Origin: Undaria pinnatifida
Taxonomy: Eukaryota > Sar > Phaeophyceae > Laminariales > Alariaceae
Length of the DNA stretch: 64,000 nucleotides
NCBI GenBank assembly: GCA_012845835.1
Contig: JABAKD010000023.1
Span: 8,735,840-8,799,839 of the forward strand
Reading direction: 5' to 3'
Part shown: piece after piece, positions 24,652 through 35,100 of the stretch
Numbering within the stretch: the first letter of the stretch is position 1
Layout: each line of letters begins with the position of its first letter
Made by a program: the position numbers and the translations under genes
Notes under the pieces: generated by a model
What the model was told of the DNA's origin: nothing
Databases searched by the model: none
Seen by the model: only the letters and a program-made list of their open reading frames with translations

Positions 24652-26425
24652 TCATAGCTGACGCCACCGGTTCCATGACGCGCCGGCCGCCTGCACGCCG
24701 CGCACAGCCTCTTTCGTCGGAAACTTGTCGATCCCAGCGAAAAGCACCCCTGCGTACTTGACGCTCGCGTGCACGCACATCGAACCTCCCGTGCCCCAAC
24801 GCGACAGCAAGTCCCACCAGCAGTTCTCGTTGCCAGGGATGTGAACGATGGTGTTCGGGAACTGTCCGAGAAACACACGCCATCCTTGTAGACGTTGTGC
24901 CACCGCTTTAGATGGGGGCGCTCCTTTTGCACCAAAAGTATATGCGAGGTTCAGATGGTCACAGTGAATAGCCACCCCACCCCACATCAGGTATGGCAGC
25001 CGCTTAATCGTGCTCACGATCGCAAACCTCTCCTTGTCCACAGTTGCCCATCGCACCTACGAACCCTTAAAAGGTCCATTCAGAAGTCCTAGTGGCTCAT
25101 GGAGCATGTCCTCGATTACAGCGCTGCCCGTCAACTCGACCGTCGGAATCTGGGTGATACAACTCCCCCAAAACTTGTCACTCGCATCAAGGAACATCGT
25201 CACAGAGAATCCTGGCTTTAGGTGATTCAGAGGCACCGCTTCGCTCACCCGTAGTCGCACAGCATCCCACGCGGCCGCACGCTCGTCCGTACACTCGCTG
25301 CTGACTATAACACGGCGCGCCGCCACGCGCTTGATGCGCCGAGTGTTGCGCAGGCACTCCTCGAGAAGCCCGCGCAACGGCGCTTCTAACTCCGCGAGCT
25401 CAGGCAGAGACGTTTGCATCCAGTTGATGGCTTGAAGGAACTGCCTGAGCTCACCGGCGGTTTCCGGCCGACGCAACTCACTTAGTCCCTGGGTGAGCCC
25501 AGGGTCGTGGCTCATCGTCTGTCCAGAGAAGATTTTCCCACAATACTTGATTTTCTTTCGAAAGAAAACGGCCTTGAGGGCTGCAACAAAATACCCACGC
25601 TCCAGCACGCGATCTAAAATCGCCTACAGTCTCTCAGGCATCTTCCCCCATATCACGATGTCGTGCACGCACACCAAACATATTATGTCGATGTATTCCT
25701 CCAAAACATCACCCGTTGTCGCCTGGATATATTCGGTAGCGTTCAGAACCCCCGGCGAAACACGACGTGGTGTAAACAACCCCTCCGGAGTGACCACGGT
25801 GAACATCTCCTGGCATCCGCACTAAGCGGCACCTGCCAGTAGCCTTGCAGCATATCCAGCGTGCACCATGCGGTCGCGCCCGCGAAAAGAGACGATTTGT
25901 CTTCCAGGTTTGGCATGGGCATAACCGCCGGTTCAAACGTGTTGTTGACGGCCCGATAGTCCGTGACCATGCGGTAAGAATTGGATTCCTTGGGAATTGC
26001 CATCGCCACACTTGCGTAGATCGCCTGCTGGTTCCGAAACACCATTCCGGCTGTTTCTAAGTTGGCCATGTGTTCGTGCGGCCGAGCCGCCTTGGCTAGT
26101 GGGGATACACGCGGCTACGCCCGCACCGCCCTTGCACCTGGATGAAGCCGCACCACCATGGGTACCACGCGTGCAGGTGGATCGCCTAACAATGCCCGAC
26201 GGAACACATCAAGTTCGGTGCGAAAAACGATATCGCGGAACATCTTCGCACATTCCGGTTGTAAGGCATGGTCAACAGCGTCATCGACCGCCGTCTCCAA
26301 CGCGCTTACACGGTCCTGCATCTCCACCTCGGAATCCTGGAGCATCATGGGTCGTTGGGACAGCAGCGTCAGTGTTACCTTATCTTCCACGTCACCTGAT
26401 GCATCACCGCCTGGTCTCAATGCTG
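24652..26425 (-). pseudogene. Ty3-type pol remnant: linker, reverse transcriptase, RNase H
   Basis: Reading down from 26425, an upstream linker (26115-26420) is followed by reverse transcriptase and then RNase H (to 24652). Reverse transcriptase shows the SYRMVTDYRAVNN and LDMLQGYWQVPL blocks with the first catalytic Asp. The usual YxDD box is replaced by VCVHDIV near 25660-25665, so one Asp is lost. RNase H shows FLDASDKFWG, TVDKERFAIV and the CDH block. All pieces share one frame except for a shift near 25810, with in-frame stops at about 26115, 25624 and 25057. This is dead sequence. It is downstream of the same linker family found on the plus strand at 26930-27170. Confidence 0.88.
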
Positions 26426-26429
26426 TCGC

Positions 26430-27500
26430 ACTTGGAGGCCCTTACGCAGCATGCCGCAGGGCGTCTCGCGGTTCCCGGTGCTTCCGGGGCTGCTGAGGCG
26501 AAGAAGCTGATGGATTCTTGTTCAGGCATTACAGCTATATCGGCGGAGCTGCTATAGGTCCTGCAGGAACAGCCGGGGATGACGCAAACCGCGTTAACGC
26601 AGGCGTTAATCGGGAATGCGCGTGAGGTGGCGTCTTTGGGCCAGGAGTGTGATATTGAGACGCAATCGTGCCCACTCCACTTAACAATCGATACACAATG
26701 GGGACCAGTCCGATTTACGATGCACTTTATCGTGTCCCTGGGGGGGGGGCGATGTGGTTATCATCGAGCAGAAGACGCTGAGAGAGAACTCGGTATCGAC
26801 GTCATGGCGCAGCTCAAGGCCTCTGTACTAAAGGCACAAGGGCGTCCGGATGGCGCAGGGATGGAGCTCATAGCTCGCACTGTGGGCGAGCCCAATGATA
26901 GTGCTGTGCTTCGAGCGTCGATGGCTGCCACAGTGTTCGTGCCGGGCGGTGACGCTCCAGTCGACGTGGACAATAAGGTCGCACTGACGCTGCCGTCTCA
27001 ACGACCCATGACATTCCAGCATTCCGAGGTGGAGATGCGGGATCATGTGGGCGTGTTGGAGACAGCTCCCCGCCCGAATGTGACAAGATGCTGGGCGATA
27101 TCATTTCTCGCACGCACCTTGACGTGTCATGTCGGGCGTTGTCGGGTGACTCACCTGCATGCAAGAAGTCTGGGGCGGCCCGGTTTCATTGAGGGGCAAG
27201 GGTGGTTGGGCGAAGCCCCCACCTGACCGTAATCTCCTCGGGGGAGTGCGGCAGAGTCGTGCCCCGACTTCCGCTCGGTAGTGACGAGACGCTTGTCGTC
27301 CAGGTGGCCTGGGAAGGGCCGAAGGAGGCGGAGATCATTTGGGAGCCGGTATCGCGCGTGCTTGATGGCGCGACGGCTGTGCTGCAAAAAGAGCTCAAGG
27401 CGCTGCGGCTGAAGATGTACCAGAAGCGGGGACTTGTACAGCGGTATGGGTTGCGTTTTTTTATCATATTGTTGTTTGGGGGGGATCCCGAGTTTTGAGT
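26430..27500 (+). pseudogene. Ty3-type fragment, gag/protease-side sequence joined to the polyprotein C-terminus
   Basis: The plus-strand frame 26579-27226 carries the segment that precedes reverse transcriptase in this family. Its VPGGDAPVDVDNKVALTLPS block is the counterpart of RPGGDASGDVEDKVTLTLLS in the minus-strand copy at 26115-26420. A second frame (27202-27498) carries a chromodomain-type end, VQVAWEGPKEAEIIWEP. Reverse transcriptase, RNase H and integrase are missing between them, so this is an internally deleted relative lying head to head with the minus-strand fragment. Confidence 0.75.
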
Positions 27501-30284
27501 TAGTTGCTGATTTTCGGTTTTATCGAAAATTTGAATTTCGAGTTTGTATTTTACTGGGCTTTTCTGCGCTGGGCGCTGATAGCACCTGACGCGGCCACAG
27601 ATGGCGGCTCATCGCCAAGGCTTGTGTATGGACAGAGCTTCTGTTTTACGGGTGACTTTTATAGTGAAATGCACGTTCCATGTGTGGTCTGGGTTCCGGC
27701 GAGATGCATGCGCAATTGGAGGGGTGACGCTTTCATCACCAATGCTCTCGAGCAAACCATGCGCACCAAGCTTCACGGTAGGAAGAAAGGCGCGTATCGT
27801 AGTGGGGAGGGGGAGCCTGCTTATTAGTGACCACGGGTTTTTAATATCCTCGAGGGATGGGGAAGGAGAAAGGGAAAAAGCAACCAAAATAGATGGTATG
27901 CGCCAAGAAAGGACCACTAGACAAAAAACGTGTGTCCTCAAGGGGCTTAGGGCTATACATGGACCGGAGAGGAAGAAGGAATCTGCCAGTCCCCTCCCCC
28001 GCCCACCCCCCCCCCGCTCCTTCTCACATCTCTATTTGTGCGTCCTTTGCGATATTCGACAGGAAGACATGCAGTGCGTTGCTTGCCTCAAAAGAGGAGG
28101 GATGCGTAGGATAGATTCTTGGGTTTCTCTCTTCTTCTACTTTGCTTTTTCTGACGGGTTACGGGGAAAAAAGGCACTGGTGGGGGCGGGGGGAGAGAGA
28201 GGCGAGAAACAAAACATCCCACCAACATTTGGCCTCTTTATTTTTCGGGGGTTATGATAGGGTGCGCCGAACGAAAAAAGAGGGCCGACTTAGGAAGAAG
28301 GGGGGAGGGGGGGGGGGGAGGCAATCAATGAATGCCAAATTCCTCGGGTACGCTTTAGGAGAAGTGGGCCGGGGCTACCGATTTGTGTTTGTAGGGCGCG
28401 GGGGGCGGTAGACAGGGAATAGTTGCGGGGGGTTGGGAGTGCGAAAGACTTTGAGATGGAAGAGGGGGAGGGGGTTGTTGTTTTCCATAAAGAGGAAAAC
28501 GTGTCACCCACACTCTATCGGAACAGACGATGAGTGTGTAAGAATAAGAAATATGAAAAAGCTTGGTCAATACCGACAATCGGCGGGTTGGTTGGATTTG
28601 ATGGCATACGGAGCGAAGGTCGTCGTGGAATTTCTGTGTGTGTGGTTGATTTTTTTTCCACGTTTGGTTTGTTTCCGTATGGTTAGCACTCAGAACATAT
28701 CATATTTTTGAAAAATGTGGATTTCTTGCCCGTGATGCCTAAAACACAAGCCAGATTTCGTCCACCCGATCGTCAGAGATGTATCGTAGTCTCCGCGCGC
28801 CAAACGGTCACTCGTAGATATATCCACCGTCTCCGTCGTGTCGTCTTGATGACCCGCTACTTCCTTTATTATATTTTTAAATGGTTATCAATTCAGTATG
28901 TAATCTCGCGCTTTCCTTTTCACTTCTCCCTCTCTAGACGTAACACAGATCCGGAGAAACTTATGAGGTTCTTCTTCCCCCCTCCCCACTACGATACGCG
29001 CCTTCATTTTTAGTGCGAAAATTTTCCTCCAACTGTTAATGTTGACCCTGGTGCCATATACCATTCGGAGGAGTTACCCACCGGTATCCTTCTCGATGCA
29101 CATACTTCCCGCAGCAATCGCAACAGCGTTTGTACCGCGGTTGGATACGCTTCCAAAACCGCGCATGTAATACGCATGATTACTGGACCCCACACTATCG
29201 CAAAGCAACACTAATAATATTATTTATACGTAATGGTAACAAGTTGTGCAAATCGTGTTCAGATACCGTAGATCGGAACCCGTTGAAAGTGAACGCGGGT
29301 AGTAGATGGTGAAAAGCTACGCGAGAATATCGGTGTGATCTGTTATCTGTTACACCCAGCAGCGCTCTGATCTGCCCCAATTTGAGAACCGTGCAGCATG
29401 CATATATTTGTCGCTGTCGCGCACACACCATCTTCCCCTGCATCGTGATGAGCATACAGCACGGCGTACGCCCTTAAGCGACAAAGGACTCTGTAAGCAC
29501 AGCGTATACGCCAACTTTCGTCAACAGTCACTTAGGACACATCGTTCGCTAGAGGTGCAACAACTTGTTTCGGACAGGGCCGTCAATTAAAGAGCTCTAT
29601 TCCAGTGCCTTCCTTGACAAAAAACACTGATTTCTTCATCTTAAAACAGAAAAAAATGGTGTGCGCATCTCTTTACGGCAGCATACATCTTGACCCAGAG
29701 AGAGAGAGTCGTTTCCTATTTTTTCGCACATCATTCGCTGTATATACCATACTATAGGTGCTGTTAGTACCTGTAGACCATGATACTGATCATCATCTTT
29801 TGCACGTCCGAATTCTTTGTTGAGCAGTCCGTTTCAGGGTCCGGTATGTAGCTCGAGACGCGTGCTTCTTTCGACAAGGTATCAAGTTATACCACTTTTT
29901 TGCACAACGTGCTTTCTGAATGAGAGAGACTCCTTACCCTCTTTGGAACCCCAAAATCCCTTCCTATACTAACTCCAAGGAAATATGTCCCCCAAAATGG
30001 TTTCCTGCTGTGGAGGCGTTAACCCAATATGTCGTCGGTTGAATTTCATGGTTTGTTTAGGAACATGTTTTTTTTCTATCTTTGTGTTGGGTTGTAAGGC
30101 TTAGTTTGGGTCGTGAAATTTTTCAGTGGGTCGCGTTTTCATTTTATCCTACAAGCTGCATGCAGTGGGTTGTTTGTTTGGGTGCTCGAGGTATCGATCC
30201 CCTTCAAGTCAGGAACTGGCACGAAACGTCAGCAAAATAGTAGACACTGTTGTAGCGGCAACTATCGACCGTACCATATTTCTA
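27501..30284. other. No recognisable gene; G/C-run-rich then AT-rich
   Basis: 27.8-28.5 kb contains several long G or C runs that keep frames open (for example the 218-codon plus-strand frame 27601-28257) without any domain. 28.5-30.28 kb is AT-rich and stop-rich. A short AG run lies at 29696-29707. Confidence 0.45.
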
Positions 30285-30640
30285 TTACAGCTACTATAGC
30301 TACTATAGTGGCTACTATAGCTACTATAGCTACTATAATAGCTACTTGTTAAGGTATTAGTGGGGTATTGGTCCGTTTGACCACATAAAAAAGGTTAACC
30401 AATAGCTTACCCAAACTAAGCCTTATAACACTCTCCCCCCCACAGAAACGGCGAGATAGCAGGTCGGCCGGATATACGGGCGGATCTGTCAATATCCAAG
30501 CGGTTTCATCTCCTGGGGATACCGGGGAGAACATTTTTCAAGTTCGACATGGCGAAAGTCGAAAAAAGTTTGTTTATGGTGGGATTTGAACCAACGACCC
30601 CAAAAACCCATGTTCTATCGACGATGCCCTTCGTTAGGTT
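30285..30640 (-). mobile_element. SINE-like family 1 (tRNA-Lys-like head) with simple-repeat tail
   Basis: On the minus strand the head has an A-box-like block (GGCATCGTCGATAGAACATG) and a perfect B-box GGTTCAAATCC (complement of 30582-30592). Both are close to a lysine tRNA in order and spacing. The body matches 10166-10505. It ends at 30347 and runs into a tail of TAGTAGCTA-type units (30285-30346), as SINE 3' ends often do. Such elements are copied by RNA polymerase III and moved by another element's machinery; the tRNA identity is inference. Confidence 0.7.
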
Positions 30641-30896
30641 ATAGGTGGCGACACAAAATGCCCCCTGCAGGTCTGTCAAATGAGTCCTCGGAGATTACTC
30701 ACATTACTTTCGATGGTAGAGACGTTGCTTTATTCGATTCCATCAGAGCCTCGGATAGCTTCTGAGATCGGAGGCACGTGCCTCCGATCTATTTCCTAAC
30801 TTTCCCGAATATAAAACGCCAACGTTATCATGCGAAACTCATCCCAATAATTTCAAATTCGGATAATTACAGGCCTTTCGAGACCGTATCTTAACA
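30641..30896 (-). repeat. LTR-like repeat with central palindrome
   Basis: It matches 24098-24367 over most of its length and ends at the same TATCTTAACA. The 24-bp palindrome is at 30766-30789. It lies immediately on the 3' side of the minus-strand Ty3 sequence that follows, so it is probably that element's 3' LTR. Confidence 0.65.
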
Positions 30897-31110
30897 CTAG
30901 CCCACCCTGATGAGTCGCATGTATATGCAGAAATGTGGGAGATTCGGGAAAACTCCGGTTCTACGAACTAGACCATGACTCGAAGATGCGGCTCCTCAAA
31001 TCCCGCTCCCACACCTCTAACCGCCTGGCTATAGAGCCAGAAACACGCGAAGAAAAACAGTTGAAAGAAACGCAGACCCTACAACAAGGCAAATGTCACC
31101 CATCCAAATC

Positions 31111-31210
31111 CTGCCGTGTGCCGCCGGTGTGGCGGGGCGGGGCAGAGAAGGCTCTAGAACCTGCCGCATGCCGCCGGTGTGGCGGGGGGGGGCAGGAAAG
31201 GCTCTACGGC
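31111..31210. repeat. Two 50-bp direct repeats with internal hairpin
   Basis: CTGCCGTGTGCCGCCGGTGT and CTGCCGCATGCCGCCGGTGT start two units 50 bp apart, each containing a CCGCC...GGCGG inverted pair. They lie in the 3' noncoding part of the Ty3 remnant. Confidence 0.8.
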
Positions 31211-31791
31211 AAACCAAATACAGAAATGGTGCTATGGCGAGGCGAGCCCTCGTCGATATGAAGGGATCACACACGATAATAGAAGGGAGAAATCATGCGA
31301 AAAACCTCCCGCAGGCCATCGACATGGCGGGGAGTTAGACGAGGAAACGACAAATACCCGGGATGGAAAGTGGCAACACCTACCGCCCCGCTACGGGGGG
31401 AAGGGTTTAGTCGAAAACCGAAGTAGAACATATACAACACACGAAAGGTAATAGATAACACACAGACCAATACATAACCCTGTACGTGTATCACGTTACA
31501 CGCGTCCAGGGTACCCTGGTCGCCCCACGTCTCTGGGCTGAGGATGGCGTCGGCAGGGCGAAATTGAACAATGACGAAATAGCGACAGCCCTGCGCTCAG
31601 ATAGCGGCGTTTTACCCCAACCCTGGCTCGTCACTGAGCAGGGGGTTCGGCATGACAGAAAGAAAACAATAATGGAAAGAACCGCCCCAAATCCCGACGA
31701 AGACTCTCAGGATACTACAAACAACCCAAAGACAAAGACTCAAACCTTATAATCCCAAAAATTGAAGAACTATCGAGGAGCGGTGGTGGCT

Positions 31792-32181
31792 TCAACTGGC
31801 CACGGCCGCGCCTCGGAATTCGTCTACGTTACGTTGGATCCCCCGAGGAAACGCACTGGCGATGTTAACTTGCAAGCACCAAGAGCCTCGTACGGTCCCA
31901 GTCGAAGTCATGAAGTGCGTCCGGGGAAGAGGACGTTTAATCGGTCCCGGGTCGTCCAGAAAGAAGACCAGGTATACCTTGTCATCGGTAGTGCTCACGC
32001 TGATTTTTCCAAGCCACCATAACCCATCGTCTCCCTTGTACCAAACGTGGGCTCCCTTAGGAAGTACTGCGTCGTGGTAGCGACGGAGCCAATCGGGGCG
32101 GGGAACACAGGCGTAGACTGGCGCTAGGAAACGTTCCCCTTTGTTGCGGGAGAGCTCGCGCTGTGCCGCCCCGATCCGCAT
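31792..32181 (-). pseudogene. Tudor-like C-terminal segment of the Ty3 polyprotein
   Basis: An open stretch of 129 codons with HVWYKGDDGLWWLGKISV followed by VYLVFFLDDPGPIK. The pattern (aromatic-Gly/Asp-rich turn, W-x-x-G-K-V, F-x-D-D-P-G) resembles Tudor/agenet folds that read histone or methyl marks. The corresponding piece at 11.4-11.7 kb is frame-shifted. Family membership is inferred from pattern only. Confidence 0.5.
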
Positions 32182-35100
32182 TCGGCGGTACAGGTGGTTG
32201 GTTTATCAGTGCTGGTCCGGGGTTCCGGCCCAATAATGCATGATGTGGGAACGGGAGAGGTAGAGATCCATTTCTCGCTCCCAGGAAGGTTCGGAGAGTC
32301 CCGCCCAATGCGTCTTACATAGCACCACGATGACGCCACCTCGCCCCCGTACCGACTGATGACCAGTGATCTGCTCCACCTCCAGCCGTTGGAGGGGGGT
32401 CAAGATGTCGTGCCTATGTGACGTGGTACGGCGGGGACTTGTTAAAAAAAATGTTGATCACGTCCTGCCTTAGCCCCGCCGGTAGGTATTTCGGCATGTC
32501 CCCGCTGTGGTGGGGGTTGGAACAGGGATTGCAGCGCTCGATGGCCACACGCCGACGAACATCTGAACCGGTCGGATCAAAAGGGAAATCCAAATAGAGG
32601 TTACTCCCGGGCGATGAAGCGTCCGGGGTCTCGGCGGCGGAGCAGGGGCCGACTGCCAGTCAAGTTTAGCGCGGGTTTACCCTTGTGTGTACCTTGGCGT
32701 CGGTGTTCGCCTTCACACCCTGACGGATGGTAGAGGCAGAATTGTACACCCATGCCAAACCACCCACATCGAAGTCAGGTGCTGGACGCAGCGCGTCGGC
32801 GAGGGCAGAGTTTCTGCGGTTAACACGAGAAAAGGTGCGGGCGTGGTGTGCGCGGACAATGTCGTTCGCGCTCTTTTGCGGGTCATTGGCCAAGTCGCAA
32901 TAAACCAGGTGGTCACGGGGCCAGACTCTGGTGTCCCACGACACCAGTACGGTCGAAAACCGTCGAGAGGAAGCCGTGGCAGTCTACCCATGTGGACCTC
33001 GTTGGGCGCCAGACCCGTCGCCGCGCTGACGGAATTGCTGTGAGCGAATTGTGCGTGGGGCCGATGCAAGCCCCAATCGTCTTGTCGCTCGTCGACAGCA
33101 ATAGCCAGCATTTGGGCCATAGTGTGGTATACCCGCTCAACACCCTCGTTACAGTTGGGATGATATCGTGATTCATTATCATTAGGCTTGCTGAGACGGA
33201 CAGGTGTATGGGCTACACGAGAGACAAATTCCTCACGTTCTTTTGTCACTGTGCTTTTGTTTTTTTTAACTTTAGTATTTCTTGATCAAATCGTTTGCTG
33301 TCCAACAACGGCCAGCAATGTCATAACCACCGTAACCTCCAACACCCTCCCCCGCCAATAATACAAAAAATAACCTAAAAACAAACTTTACTAATCCAGT
33401 CAAACCCCCTACCATCCCCACACCGTCCAACAACAAAATTTCCAGCAATGTCCACGTCCTTGTGGAACCGGGTGACGAGCTAGAAGACAAGAAATAATAC
33501 CTCGACAACACACCATTGCCTGTCGGGTTGGGTCATCTATAAAAAAAAAAATGAAATTACCTAAGCCACAACAGCAGCAGCCCACAGACGGCCAACGGTG
33601 TGCTTAACCGCGCGACAACCACAGCGTTTAACAGAGGCATGGTCCTCATTGTTTGCTGCTGTCCGGCATTCCTGCCGCAAACCGCAAAGAACCAAGGAGT
33701 TAGGTGTCAGGGCGGAGAGGGAAAGCATTGACGCCCCGCGCCCTCTCCCGGCCACCCATGCTCTACCCTCTTTTTGACACAACGAACCGGCCATATATTA
33801 CCAACCGCGCAGCCCATCTTCGTTGTCGCTCTGTAGATCACCTTTCTGTATCGCCGGATGATCAAACTCCTCGCCCTCCCCCTCTGCCGCCTCTTCCTCA
33901 GGTGCTGAACAAGCACCGACCCCCCCTCCCCCCCCTCGCTCTGTCCTTGAATCGAATCTACCATATTTCATTTTGGTTTGGTTTGCGTTGATCACTCCAC
34001 TCTATGCTTGAAAGGGGCACCGAGTTTCCCCGCCCTATCCCCACTCCTCGTGTCCTTGCGTCGAACCTACCCTATGTCGATCTCGTTAGGTCAGATCATC
34101 CAACGATCAACCCACTCCCGCCCCTATTTATTCCGTCTCCGCCAAATCGTTTGGAAGGGGCACCGCTACCCCGTCCTCCTGCTGTTTGTTGACACTGACG
34201 CCTTAGAAGCGTAGTAGGCCTTCACCTGCAACAGTAGTCACACCGAGATAGGGGATTTAGAGGGTAGGGAGCAGGGGGCGTGTGAAAAGGGGGTGTGGGG
34301 CGGACGGGGGGGGGAGGATGGGCGCTGGAGATGTAGGGAGGAAGGAGGAGAGGGGGAGGGCGGCGTTGCCGTCTATTTCCATGCAACCACACATAGATTC
34401 GCCGGAAATTGTGCCGGCCTCATGCATACACACATAGCACCAGGAGAGACCTGTTGTAGGAAGAGGCAAGGCGTGACACGAACGGGCGATTTCATCGTGT
34501 CTGCCGTGTATGGTCACAACGTGGATTCGCTGCGTTGGCTGCTGGAAGACGAATGTGTAAAGAGTTCTAACACAGAGGGAATTGTTGTGTAGAGGGGGGG
34601 GGTGTCCGGTATGTGATGAAGGGGAGGGAGGAAGTAGGGGGGGCGGTGTCCTTGTATGTTGGCGGTGATCACGCAACAGTGGTTCAACCGAGCTGTGCTC
34701 GATGACAGCGGTAGAAAGTTAACGATGTGGGTCACAGTAGAGAAGGGGTATACAAGAACATATTTATATTTCACAGTACCAACGACATCGGCAAGCAGTC
34801 GATCTCTCGGCTCAGCGACAGCAAGCTCTTTTGGGCGAAAGCTGTAAATCGGTAAATTTATTCCGCATGCGTTCCCTTTTATCACCGCGGCAACTACCTT
34901 GGGGTGTTCCATGACAGCGTCGTCGATGGCCTTGAGGCAAGGGGCGATGTCTTCCACCATGGTGGTCGGGATACCGGTCAGGAAGCCGGCCTGCACGGTA
35001 GCCACCACGGCGTGGAGCTGCCAGAATTTACATGTGATACAGACGGAGGGAGGGAGAGGGCGGTAGGAGGACGAGGGGTAATACGGATGCATAAGAAGGA

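Larger units (their letters stand above)
30897..33167 (-). pseudogene. Decayed Ty3-type retrotransposon, 3' part
   Basis: Read from 33167 downward: the end of the integrase core (YHPNCNEGVERVYHT and the ATGLAPNEVHMGRLPRLPL block, 32713-33167), then the chromodomain-like block (GHQSVRGRGGVIVVLCKTHW, about 32200-32400), then the Tudor-like block (31792-32181), then about 0.9 kb of noncoding 3' sequence and the LTR. Frameshifts and paired stops near 32210 disable it. Similarity to the copy at 11-13 kb stops abruptly at 33167, where the duplicated segment begins. Confidence 0.82.

Noticed and set aside
27601..28257. 218-codon plus-strand frame
   Set aside because: Composition is driven by G/C runs, with no domain or splice support.
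10891..30896. One very large intact LTR element bounded by the LTR-like repeats at 10.9 and 30.9 kb
   Set aside because: Internal coding pieces come in both orientations and belong to more than one Ty3 family; the left LTR is truncated.
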